Shown here in pieces: positions 11,333-21,965 of a stretch of 64,000 bases of DNA. The stretch is from NCBI RefSeq assembly GCF_003255815.1, contig NC_037683.1, positions 74,175,098 through 74,239,097 of the forward strand, written 5' to 3'. The translations under genes and the position numbers were made by a program. How positions within the stretch are numbered: the first letter of the stretch is position 1; each line of letters begins with the position of its first letter. The DNA is from Theropithecus gelada. Lineage: Eukaryota; Chordata; Mammalia; Primates; Cercopithecidae. The notes under the pieces were generated by a model, which was given only the letters and a program-made list of their open reading frames with translations, ran no database searches and was not told where the DNA came from.

Positions 11333-13033
11333 TCTTTTTTAAAAAAATTTATTATTATTATACTTTAAATGCTTATATTTTAATTAACTTTATTACATTT
11401 TCGCTTTTTAATAGAAATCTAAAATTAAGTATTACTTTATAATTCTTTCACCTATATATCGTGTGTGTCTGTCTATTTGCCTACTGGGTTGTAATATAAA
11501 GTACACTTTTATTTTATATGTTGGGTTACGATGTTTGTGAAACACTGTATTTGTGTGGTGATGGTACTGCCTTATTTACTCACTGGGACCAGGCTACAAA
11601 AAGATTTAGGCTGATACACTCATGATCACCTGTACCAAGTTCCTGGTCAGTTCAAGTGAAAGCTAATCCTAAAACTCCACTGTCATGATCAAAATGACAA
11701 AGAAAAAGGTAACAGCTAAAAGGTGATGCTGAATTGTCCCAACATCAAGACGTAGGAAAAGGCAGAAGGCCAGAGCATGGAAAGGGAAGCCCTCAGAAAA
11801 TCAGCCCTCTTGAGTTTAGCCAGCTCTTCAGTGGCTGCAAGATATTCATGGAGAGAATCCTGGCATATATATACGAGGAACTGTGGAAAGTCTTACCAGG
11901 TCCTCAAGAGGATTTCTTAGTGCCCAAGTGATCACTGTAGAACTGATAAGAATATAATTTCCAGTTAATTATTCACATTCTGCAGTTTGGATCTAAGCAG
12001 AGAATAAACAGGTAATGGGTAGTGTCAGGCACTCCCAGAACTTTAAAAATATGACCTAGGAGGGTGAAATTACAGAGGATAAATATGCTGTGATCGAGGC
12101 TGGTCAACTGTAGAAATGGAAGTGTCAGTAACTGGTTACTGGGAAGATGTGGCCTGATGCTGTCCCCATGCTGTGAGCCTCCCTCAAGCTCTGGATTACA
12201 GAAAATGGGTGTTTGAGGATTTGAAATAAATAGAGGCTCTCTTCTGAAAACCTTCTATTACACAGGTTTTTATAATAGAATCTTCTCTGGGAAGTGCTGT
12301 CAAGATTCTTGCCCAGAAAGTTTACTAAGACTTCGTAGCAGGTTTTCCATCCTCACAGATATGATTTTACCACAAATGAAGACAGTTCCATTCGTTTAGG
12401 ATAATCTGGCTCACAAGTGGCCAATGGTGAAAATGAAATGCCTAAGAAATGATCCACAATGGCAATTATAACTGGAAAGAAAACCAGACCTTCCAGTTAT
12501 CCAGGCAATGCAGTGCCTGTGCGATCTAACTGGCAAGCTAGATAAACCACCAGAAGCTTTTTGGATGAGTTGATCTTGGTACAGGAGATTAGGTTGTAGG
12601 ATTTGATAGTTTAGTTTGCTCAGAGGAGGGGTTGAGAAGAGTGACTTGAATGTTGGCCTTGAGTCTCTCTCAATAAGGAGTTAACCAACCAGATTTTAGC
12701 TTGTGAAGTCTGAGGACCAGAAACATGGCTGTCTCTGTGTGTATGCCCATCACTTGCCATTCTCTGACTCTGCCATCATCATTCTCTTTCTCTCTCTTCA
12801 CACCTCTTCCACACTAATAGAATTATTTATAAGAAAAGGCTTCCAAAGCTGTAAATCTTTTGTACATAAAGATTTTCAGCAGACATCTATGATTTCATTA
12901 CAAAGAACCCATTGGCATTAGTTTGCAACAAGTGTACAAAATTATATGCACACTACATTGTCATTGCATATTCTTCTTCCAAGAAAAATCATATCTATTT
13001 TCCACTAAAAACTATTTCATAATTTTGCTATTT
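11333..13033. other. Unassigned DNA, AT-rich at the left edge
   Basis: 11333-11530 is AT-rich low-complexity sequence. The rest has no repeat or gene I can name. The stretch at 12560-12690 vaguely resembles antisense L2. Open frames of 65 codons (11734-11931) and 72 codons (12703-12921) show no domains. Confidence 0.45.
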
Positions 13034-13047
13034 AAATAATGAACTTG

Positions 13048-13197
13048 CAGCCAAGCATGGTGGCCTATGCCTGTAATCCCAATACTTTGGGAAGTCAAGG
13101 TGGGAGGATCACTTGAGCCCAGGAGTTCAAGACTAGGCTGGGCAACACAGCGAGACCCCATCTCTACAAAATAATAAAATTATAAAAAGCAAACAAC
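13048..13197 (+). mobile_element. FLAM (free left Alu monomer)
   Basis: About 140 bp of Alu left-arm sequence (including 'atggtggcctatgcctgtaa', 'gatcacttgagcccaggagt' and 'gcgagaccccatctctacaa') passes straight into an A-rich tail without a right arm. Near-identical 14-bp direct repeats flank it at 13034-13047 (aaataatgaacttg) and 13198-13211 (aaataatgactttg), so it inserted as a monomer and is not a broken dimer. Such monomers derive from 7SL RNA and predate dimeric Alus. Confidence 0.85.
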
Positions 13198-13211
13198 AAA
13201 TAATGACTTTG

Positions 13212-14274
13212 TAACTTTTTATAAAAAAAGGTTTTCTCTAGGAAATATGGCTGAAGGTAGGATGGAGGACTGTTATTATTTATTATAAGCCTTTCTGTAC
13301 TATTTGGTATTTTATCACGTACATTTATTACTCTGACAAAATAAAATAAAAATTTCTTGTTTTATCTTAATTCAACTAAGTGTAACTCTCATTTAACTAA
13401 CTTTTTTCCTCGGCACTAAAGAGGCATGTAAAAATATAAAAATCTATTCATTTGAAAACTTGAACAAAACGAATATCCAGAGAATGGTCAGCAACCGACA
13501 ATTTACATCCATCACTAAATTACTCTATATTGGTTTTTGCATTGATTACCCTTAGGAAATGCAAGTGGACATTCCCTATTACATTTTGGTGATTCATATT
13601 CCTCATATAACCTTTTTTGAAAATTAGCTACACTTCACCAGCCTTTGACTTTTAAACTCTCATTTCAAGATTTGTCCCTTGACTCCTCACAAATTGAGAG
13701 CCCCAGAGTCAACGTCAGCATTTTGCCTTACCGTCTCAGGTGTGCCATCTAGTGGTGAGAATGAGACCAGCTGACTGAAAGGTCAAAAGGTGGTTATAAC
13801 GTAAACTATGGATGCTGCCACCCAGGTGTCTTTAGTGTCTAGAAATCCAGCTCTTGGTGACAATGGGGGCTTCCTGTGTGATGCAATGGCATAAAACGTG
13901 AATTTTAGACTGAGAGTATTGTTAAAGTAACTCAGAAAAAAATCAATGTGCTTTAAGTAATCAGCAATTGACTAGTGCCAGAAGAGCACATGACTAGTTA
14001 CTTATTTTATCAAAAATGCATATTGAAAAAAAATCCAAACACTAAAGGTCACAATTATTAAAATTATGTAATTCATCATAAAATTTTACTCCTCAAACAG
14101 CCACATAATTACGCTCCAAGGTATAGCTGTGGGCAAACTCTCTATAGTACAGACACCTGAGGCTGGGGGAGCATATAAAGAATTACGAAGCCAAAGTTCT
14201 TCTAAATAGTTTTTCAGAAACATTTTTAATGTTTTTTAGTCCTTACCCAGTACCAATCCATTCCAAAGTTAGTT
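13212..14274. other. Unassigned DNA, no gene recognised
   Basis: AT-rich, with no open frame of note. No interspersed repeat is recognised. Confidence 0.45.
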
Positions 14275-15110
14275 TCCATTCATTCATTCAGCAACTATAC
14301 TTTCACAGGCATTCTTCCAGGAGCTAAGATAAAGCAGGACACAAGGCAACCAAGAGTTTTTCCTCATGAACATGGCATGTCAGTGCAGGAAGACAGTTAA
14401 AAAATAAGTAGATCATAAAATCATGAAATGATTTTAGATGGTGATAAGTGCTATTAAGACAATATAGCTGAGTGCAATAGGGTACAGAATGATGGTGAGA
14501 ATTGAGGGAATTCTTCCTTTGATCTGTGACTTGAACGTTGAAAAGGAGTCACCATATGTTGAGATAGGGCACAGAATTCCAGGCAAAGGGGACAGCACAC
14601 ATGAGTGCCTTAAAGTTACACTGAATGTTGTGATTGAAGAATTGCTAGGTGGCCATTACTTGGCTCCAAATTATCAAAAGAGAGGAGGTGAGTGGTAAGT
14701 GATGAGAGTAAGGATGTAGGCAGGAGCCATCATATTGAGAGCATCAAAGGCATGCTAAGGAATGCTACTTTAAACATGAAACAAAACCAGGAAGTCAAAG
14801 GACAATTTGAGAAGGAACAAAAATATAGTCTAATGTATGTTTTTTAAAAAATGATTTTTGCCATCATTTAATGATCAGACTGAGAGGGCCAAAATCAGAG
14901 ACCAGCACAGGTAAGGATCTTGTTAAAGCTGTACAGATGAGAGATAGCTATGATTGGAAGTGAGGCAATAACAGAGGAGGGATTGAGAAGAGTGAGGTTC
15001 TGGGCATATTTTTAAGATAGAGTCAATATGCCTTGCTGATAGGTTGGAATCAGGAGAAGAAAAGAAGCCAATGTTGACATCAAGTTTTTGAGCTATTAAG
15101 AGAGACTTCT
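14275..15110 (-). mobile_element. L2, antisense, interrupted by AluY
   Basis: It opens with the antisense L2 3' terminus ('cattcattcattcagcaact', 'ttccaggagctaagataaag') and continues into the antisense of the coding part: 'ggtgataagtgctattaaga', 'ccaggcaaaggggacagcac', 'gttctgggcatatttttaag'. An AluY inserted at 15111. The 69-codon plus-strand frame at 14489-14698 is antisense to L2 and is not a gene. Confidence 0.7.
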
Positions 15111-15403
15111 GGCCAGGCTCGGTGGCTCACGCCTGTCATCCTAGCACTTTGGGAGGCCAAGGCGGGCAGATCATGAGGTCAGGAGATTGAGACCATCCTG
15201 GCTAACACGGTGAAACCCCATTTCTATTAAAAATACAAACAATTCGCCAGGCGTGGTGGCAGGCGCCTGTAGTTCCAGCTACTCGGGAGGCTGAGGCAGG
15301 AGAATGGCGTGAACCTGGGAGGCAGAGCTTGCAGTGAGCAGAGATCGCACCACTGCACTCCAGCCTGGGCAACAGAGAGAGACTCCATCTCAAAAAAAAA
15401 AAT
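15111..15403 (+). mobile_element. AluY, full length
   Basis: A complete dimeric Alu with a short A-tail. AluY-type positions include 'gagaccatcctggctaacac' and 'gagaatggcgtgaacctggg'. Pol III A and B box regions are present in the left arm but mutated. The bases 'agacttct' occur just before the element (15103-15110) and just after the tail (15405-15412), a short target-site duplication. AluY dates the insertion to the catarrhine lineage and is the main evidence for a primate source. Minus-strand frames at 15202-15526 are Alu shadows. Confidence 0.95.
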
Positions 15404-15412
15404 AAGACTTCT

Positions 15413-15890
15413 GAGGATGAGTATATTATTTAATGGGGAGAAAGGAAGAGAGTACCAAGAGTCCTGTTTGACGTGCAAAGATTGAAGGACTCCTAGCCTT
15501 CCAGAGGAGATCAGATGCCACCACATTTTTTTTCTTTACATCTTGAGGTAATTACTATAATCAAGAACTTCTAAAAACGTGGGATATTTCTCACCAGCTA
15601 ACTGCTGAATTTGTGTCATGACCAATAACTGAATGTTAAAAACCAGGCTTAAACTTCCTTTTATTACTGTTCCTCTCCTGCTTTACCTAGGAATCCTAAT
15701 CACATGGAAGTGTAGAAGCATGCATTCATCTCAACAGTATTTATCGAGGAGATGTTTGTGCTGAAATCAGAAGCAAGAGCCACAGTATAAAAAGCTGCAG
15801 AAAGAGAATCCCTCTTTGTAAGGAGAGAAATAAGTTACTGCACATGTCTTTTGGGGGAAATTGATGGAGACCAGTATGACTGGACCCAAA
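15413..15890. other. Unassigned DNA
   Basis: Possibly more decayed L2 just after the AluY, but too diverged to say. No gene was seen. Confidence 0.4.
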
Positions 15891-15894
15891 AGAG

Positions 15895-16620
15895 AAAGGG
15901 AAAATGTGGTGGGACATGAGGCAGAAGTAGGAGGGAATGGAGCATAACAAAGAGTTTTGGCTTTACCCTAAAGTCAGTGGGAAACAGGAAATGGCAAGAT
16001 CAAGTCCTACTTTTAAAAGATTATTGTGCTACAATACGGAGAATGAATTAGAGGCAGGGCTAGAATCAGTCCGTTTGAGCCACTGTCCCCTAAAACATGA
16101 TTATGTTCCTCAATTACAACACCCCCCAACCAAACATATACACACACACACACACACGAACAAATACTATTCTGTGATGCAAAGTAAAAGCAATCATATA
16201 ACATATAAAACTGTATTTAATCTTTAAGTGAACCAAATGTACATGGGTGCTGATATTTAAATGGTTTTTGTACTTTTTTTCCCGTTCCCTTTTGTATGTT
16301 TATGGGGGTGTCTTCCCCTGAAGACATTAATGTCTGATTTCTTGTTACCCTAAGAACATGTTTAGTTCACCTGTTGGATAACCCGTTATTAATGAGACAG
16401 AGGCAGTGGTTGAGGTGAGAAATGCTGGTGACTTGGATGAGGATGGTAACAATAAATTTATTAGGAGGTAAACAGAGCTTGGTGATGAACTGCTAATGGG
16501 ACAAGAAGGGAAGGAGTCAAGAATGACTCCTTGCACTGTGGGCTGGTCAACTGGCTGTCTAATGTCATTCAGTGAGACAGAGAAGTGGAGGAGGACTATG
16601 TCTAGAAAAGACTCTTAGTG
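15895..16620 (-). mobile_element. L2, antisense, in two blocks
   Basis: The blocks at about 15895-16090 ('ctttaccctaaagtcagtgg', 'cctacttttaaaagattatt') and 16390-16620 ('gcagtggttgaggtgagaaa', 'aggagtcaagaatgactcct') match successive parts of antisense L2 in the correct order, so they look like one copy. The 300 bp between them (with a CA repeat at 16138-16157) does not match and may be an insertion or fast-evolving sequence. Its coverage overlaps that of the 14275 copy, so the two are separate elements. Confidence 0.6.
16138..16157. repeat. (CA)n microsatellite
   Basis: About ten uninterrupted CA units. A likely length polymorphism. Confidence 0.9.
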
Positions 16621-16621
16621 A

Positions 16622-18335
16622 TGATCTGATCTAGGGTCAGTAAATGGAAGGCAGCGAGTACCTCTCTTACCCCCAGTAGAAACTGACTGTTAACCACAGT
16701 AAGCATTCTATCCCGCTGTGACTTAGAATCATGCTTCAGATAAGATCAATTTGCCATCTCAGATCAAACAGAAACTCCTCATTTAGAAGGTAAAAAAAAA
16801 AAAAAAAAATCCAATTTAAAAAATCCAGCTCTACAGAAAAGGCATTTTGAATAAATGCATGTCCTTAAATTACTGTTTTAATTTAAAATTTTAATGAAAA
16901 CATTTAAACAAAATTCTACATGTCTGTATTATGCTCTACTATTTTCTTAGGCCTACAATTTAAGAATATTACCTGAGTTCATATCCAGGACAGCATTGGC
17001 AAACCATTGGAAAAATAAAGATAAATCAACATTAAATAAAAAGGTGTTGTTTGGGTATATAAATATCAATCAACAACTAAAACTTAACAGTTGCATGCTT
17101 CCATCTGGTCTTATATCTCATAGGTGTGTCCTTTGGTTCTAGAAAGAAAACAAAAGATCACCTGGCCCATCATTTGAAGATAAGGATGTTGAGTTCCAGG
17201 GTGGCAAAGTTTTTGGCTCGAGGTCGCAGAGCTTATTAGTGACAGAGGTTAGGTAGAAACTAGTGCCTCCTAATTCCCAGAGCATTGCTCTTACCTGTGG
17301 ACTACACTGACTCCACAAACACACGTACCCTGGAACCCTAACTGGACGACAGATATGAAAACGCAAGAGAAGTCAACATACTGGATTGAGTGCAATTATT
17401 ACCAGTCACGCTCATAATTTTTTAAATGACAATAGTGTTTTAACAAGAGAACATCTTTGATCTTCCTATTATCCTACCAGTGCCCTCAGCCAACACTTGA
17501 GCATCTAATAGCTTACTCACAGGGTAACAAGATTTTTCCTTTTATCTCCCTATCAATTTGAAAGAGGTTTGAAGAAATGTAACACAATAATGGATGAGGA
17601 TAAGACTCCATTTAAGAAAATTCAATATTCATGTATCCAAACTTACAAAGAGACAAATTAGGGGAAATTATTCTAATAATGCAGACTTTCTTATAGGTTT
17701 GCTTTAAATAGCTTGTTCCATTAGAACTTTCTAAATATTTATAGATCATTAAGTAATTGACATGAAGATTGGGGGTGGAGGGAGACAGCCTTAAAATTAG
17801 AGCGTTAAAATATTCATCTAACTGATGGAGAGGAACTTTTTTAAAAAAACAACAACTTAAAATACACTGCAAAACAATGCAAAATACAATCTTAAGCATC
17901 AAAATAATCTCATATGAATTGAAAATGCTGTTTCTTAGGAGAGAATGATGGACATTTTATTGTCTGATTCTTGCATTATTTCCATCTCTAATTCAGTGAG
18001 TTAAATGTAAACATATGCATTGAAAGAACTCTGGGACATATGTTCCAGGAACTTACTAAAATGGCCATGTATTTCACTTTTGGAAGACTTTATGCTTTTG
18101 TCCTGACTGCTTCAAAATTAGAAAATAATGTTATTTTAACTACAGTTATATTCAACACAGGGATGTTCTGATCTGATGATTTTTTTCTCGAGATTCCCTC
18201 TAATGTGTTACATGTATTCACCCTCAGAAACCACACTGAAACACTCATACTCATCCAGAGTATGAGACTCAAGTCACATACTTGATCTCAAAATCATACT
18301 CCTCTGTTTTTGGCTTTGTTGATCTTACAAAACTT
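16622..18335. other. Unassigned DNA with an A18 run
   Basis: A run of 18 A lies at 16792-16809. No Alu or LINE-1 body is recognisable upstream of it. Open frames (96 codons at 17612-17902, -; 75 codons at 17139-17366, -) show no domain. Confidence 0.45.
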
Positions 18336-18341
18336 TGGGGC

Positions 18342-18420
18342 AAAAGTCATCTAAATTGATCCAGAGTACTGATCATCTAAAAGTCATCTAAATTGATCCA
18401 AAAGTCATCTAAATTGATCC
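18342..18420. repeat. Three copies of a 21-bp unit
   Basis: The 21-mer beginning 'aaaagtcatctaaattgatc' and ending in c occurs without mismatch at 18342-18362, 18379-18399 and 18400-18420. Copies 2 and 3 abut. Copies 1 and 2 are separated by 16 bp starting 'agagtactgatc', and copy 3 is also followed by 'agagt', so the unit once included this part. Perfect identity implies a recent duplication or ongoing length change. Confidence 0.95.
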
Positions 18421-18770
18421 AGAGTTTAGAAAGCTTTCCATTGAAAAGGTGAAGATAATAAAAACTAACTTTGACTTTTTGATGAATTTTTTTTTTTTTC
18501 TGATGGGTTTTAAGTGCTTGAAAGGAATAGTATGAAGCCACTTTAAGAAATCAGATTTTAAAAAGTGGATCCCTCTCTGGTAAGGAGGGGCTCTGAAGTT
18601 TAGGAATATCTGTAGCCCATGGTTCGTGGTAAATTGTTCAAAAGCACTTGGAGACAAGGAAAGGAGAAGAGACTTGGAGCTCCAAATTTCAGGGATTCTG
18701 GCCTAGCCAGTAGAAACTGTAGATGTTTGGGGATAGTTAATGTTTAAAGTACATAACAAGGTATGGCAAC

Positions 18771-19131
18771 TGTATTAGTCTATTTTCACACTGCTATGAA
18801 GAAATACCTGAGACTGGGTAACTCATAAAGAAAAGAGGTTTAATTGACTCACACCTCTGCATGGCTGGGGAGGCCTCGGGAAACTTACAATCATAGCAGA
18901 AGGTACTTCTTCACAGGGCAGCAGGAGAGAGAATGAGTGCAAACGGGGGAAATGCCAGACACTTATAAAACCATCATATCTCATGAGAACACACGATCAC
19001 AAGAATAGCATGGGAAAAACCGCCCCCATGATTCAACTATCGCCACCTGGTCTCGCCTTTGACATGTGGAGATTACGGGGATTACCATTCGAGGTGAGAT
19101 TTGGGTGGGGTCACTGAGCCAAACCATAACA
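18771..19131 (-). mobile_element. THE1/MST solo LTR (ERVL-MaLR), antisense
   Basis: A 361-bp LTR. On the plus strand it starts 'tgtattagtctattttcaca', has 'gagactgggtaactcataaa' and 'ggctggggaggcctcgggaa', and ends 'gagccaaaccataaca', the complement of the MaLR 5' terminus. The 5-bp target-site duplication 'gcaac' flanks it at 18766-18770 and 19132-19136. It lies in an older LINE-1 3'UTR whose sequence continues on the right. No internal region is left, so it is a recombined solo LTR. Confidence 0.93.
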
Positions 19132-19136
19132 GCAAC

Positions 19137-19662
19137 CAAATATAACACATGATCTTGGACTAAATCCTAGATAGGAGGAAAAAAGAAACAGACAGAAGGA
19201 GAGGAGAAAGATGAGAAAGGTAAGAAAGCAGAAAAGGGAAGGAGAGAGGGAGAAAGAAAGAGGGGGGAAGGAATAAAGAGAGAGATGATTGCTATAAAGG
19301 ATATATTTGGAACAATTGGTACAATTTGAATGTAGAATGTATATTAGATTATAGTACCGTATCAATGTCAAATTCTTTGAATTTGACAACTATATCATGG
19401 AAAAGAATGCTTACGTTCTTCAGAGATACGTATTGACTCATTCACAAGTGAAAGGTCATGATGTCTATAACTTACTTTCAAATAGTTAGAAAATAATAAT
19501 AAAAGAATAATGAAATAGATATAAATGAATGTGATGAAGAAAACAGTAAAACTGTAAAAAATTGGTGATTCTGGGTGGAAAGTATCGAGGGATTCACTGC
19601 ATTATTCTCGCAATTCTTCATAAACTTGAATTTGTTCAAAATAAAAAGTTAATTGAAAAAGC
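19137..19662 (+). mobile_element. Ancient LINE-1 (L1M) 3'UTR
   Basis: The 3'UTR wording of old L1M elements is visible: 'gatcttggactaaatcctag', 'ctataaaggatatatttgga', 'caatttgaatgtagaatgta', 'tcatgatgtctataacttac', and the tail 'gttcaaaataaaaagttaat'. The copy probably starts left of the THE1 LTR, near 18735. A purine-rich tract (19174-19286) has expanded inside it. Confidence 0.7.
19174..19286. repeat. Polypurine (GA-rich) tract
   Basis: About 110 bases of almost only A and G on the plus strand, broken by a few pyrimidines. Irregular gaaa, gga and gag units suggest a decayed microsatellite within the L1M 3'UTR. Such tracts can form triplex (H-) DNA; that is general knowledge, not shown here. 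Confidence 0.85.
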
Positions 19663-19869
19663 CTATAGCACAGAGACTCTAAGGAGTTCAGTAGCCCTGG
19701 TATTTTTAAATACACACTGGAGCCAGAAGAAAAACCAAAATACATACATACATAGATTTGTCTTTCTCGTTAAAAACAGAGTTGTTTTCTATGAAGACAG
19801 AAAAAAAATGGTTATATTAATGCATTTAAACATAGGTCACATAGATATTGGCTAAAAATATTGAATATT

Positions 19870-20080
19870 ACGAATAAAACTGTTTGGGTTCAAATTGTGG
19901 CTCTTTTTAGTTGCATAATCTTGGACAAATAATTTACTCCATGCCTTAGTTTCCTCATCTGTACAAGACAGGTAGGAAACCGTCATCGTTGTTATAAAGG
20001 TTTAATGGAATAATCCCCAATAAGTGCTTAGAATCCACCTGGCTTACGGTAAACATTCAACAAATGTGCAGTACTCCTAC
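19870..20080 (+). mobile_element. MIR, sense
   Basis: The MIR core is clear: 'gggttcaaattgtggctctt', 'gcataatcttggacaaataa', 'ccttagtttcctcatctgta', and the following 'tgttataaaggtttaatgga'. MIR is a tRNA-derived SINE inactive since before the eutherian radiation. Confidence 0.75.
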
Positions 20081-21555
20081 TTTAAAATGTAAAGTAGACT
20101 ATGGCTAAATCCAACTGTGGCTAAAAAAGATATGAATAAAAGCAGAAAATCAATTCCAAGGTAAAGAAAACTCAAAGTCCCATCAAGTGGCATTAACATA
20201 GATGTTAGAGATATGCATTAAATTTGAATCTGGCAGTCAGCATTTCGAACTCCAAAGTAAAAAGAGGATGCAGACAAGTACATAAAATTAATTATCAAAA
20301 AAGGGGGATCCCTCAAAGGAGGTAATAGTTTTCCTAGTACTAAATCTTAAAAGAATTTAGGAAGCAATGAATATTCTAAAGAAAAATATTCTGTGAAGAT
20401 TGCTACAAGAGATGTAGTTACAAATTTGATGTGGCTTTTAAAAAAATATCATTCTCTGATAGAAACTAAGGGAACACTGTTAAAAGAAAGCTCAGTTAAG
20501 ATATAATTTTGAAAGCAGCTAAGGTAAAAATTGTTCAACTGTGTATTGTCCTGAGAATATCCAACTTGATCCAAGAATAGAAGCTATAGTACCTAGAGCA
20601 GTAGGTGAACAGCAGATCCTTTGAATGGTCCTTCGTAAAATATTACATCTCTTAGCAGGGCTTTGCTAAGAATCAAACAGCAGACCAATAAATATGTGAC
20701 TCTGTCCAAGGCTGGGAATAGAGATGTTCTATGTTGCTTCTTGAAGGCCAAATCCTTTTGTTTAGCAGCAGGGCTGGGATATGCCTGACCCTAAGAGTAA
20801 ATATCTCCTTAAATGTTGTGCCCTAGGTGCCTCTGTTGCTTTGTCCTAATCCCACTCCTGTTTAGGTGAAGCAAATAACAGAGACTATGTCAGTCCCACC
20901 ACATTTTATATACATGATAGTTGCTAGAAAGGGACAAACTAATGTCTTTCATTTCTCCTCACCAAAAAATAAGCACAAAATAAAATAACACAAAATCCAT
21001 TCAGAGAGCAGGTGGGGAAGACTGTGGATCAAGAACATCACCTTGATCCAGTTCAATGATTGCATTGCAGTCATGCTTAGGGTGATTTCTGGGTCAAAGG
21101 TTCAATTGCTTTCTAACTACAGACCATTGCTACTCCTCTTAATAAAAGCTCAGAAATTCTGGTATTTCACTTGTGAAGAAGTTGCATCTCCATAAATGAT
21201 ATGGATGTCTACCTACAAACAGTATGTAGAAAAACACCTTCTAAACTTCAATACTTTTAATCTTGAGGTTACAGTTTGCCTGAGCTGTTTACAAAATCAG
21301 TGCTTAAGCAAAAAAAGAAATGCTTCCACCCCATAACCATGATAATTCCCCAATCCAAGGCCTGAAATAGAGGCATTTTGTGGCCACCTTCATGACCACC
21401 TTGGCCTACCTATTCTAGGAGGCAACATAGACTCTATAAGCCTTATGCTCAAGGTCAAGGGAGAGAAATGCAGGCTACTTAGACCTTTCCCCAGTTTCCC
21501 AGGGGCTTCTTCCCAAGACTCACAGACCTTCCAGTATTAAAGACATAATTATTCT
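20081..21555. other. Unassigned DNA
   Basis: AT-rich with no open frame of 60 codons or more. No repeat family is recognised. Confidence 0.45.
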
Positions 21556-21560
21556 GATAC

Positions 21561-21960
21561 TGTTGAATGGTAAGTAAGGCTTATATTGAAGACTACACTA
21601 GGGGTATTGCAATAGGGAGAGAGATTAAACTCAGTTCCCAATACAGCAAAGGCAGCTGGGAGTTTATAGGCAGCTTGAGAGTGTCATTAGGTGGGAAATA
21701 ACTATGAGGAGACATCAAAGGATGGGGGATTCTTGCTAAAAGCCCCCAAAGATTTTTACATCAATGGTGGGGGATAAGGGGCTTGATCAGATATTAAGCA
21801 TGACTATATATCAAGGGCACAAGATTCTCCCTAAACTGACTTAGCAGGATTCTTGCTACCACTGGGTGAGGCAGGACTGAAGCCCAGGTCGAGGCTTGTT
21901 GAGAATAAGGCTTAGAGGAGCCTAACTAAAGTTTGGACAAGGGGAAAATCTCTGTCAACA
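21561..21960 (-). mobile_element. Solo LTR of an endogenous retroelement, antisense
   Basis: The family is not named with confidence, but the structure is that of an LTR. The ends form an inverted TG...CA pair: the plus strand starts tgttga and ends tcaaca. The 5-bp flanks are gatac (21556-21560) and gatat (21961-21965), a target-site duplication with one change. On the minus strand there is a TATA-like tataaact (complement of 21660-21670) and, closer to the 3' end, a degenerate aatata polyadenylation-like site (complement near 21580-21588). The 400-bp length fits an ERV1- or ERVL-type solo LTR. No internal retroviral sequence remains. Confidence 0.65.
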
Positions 21961-21965
21961 GATAT

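Noticed and set aside
11333..11372. Possible antisense LINE-1 3' end next to the ORF2 scrap (twin-priming inversion)
   Set aside because: The word 'ttattattattatacttta' resembles it, but the order of parts is wrong for a twin-primed insertion, and the match is short and AT-rich.
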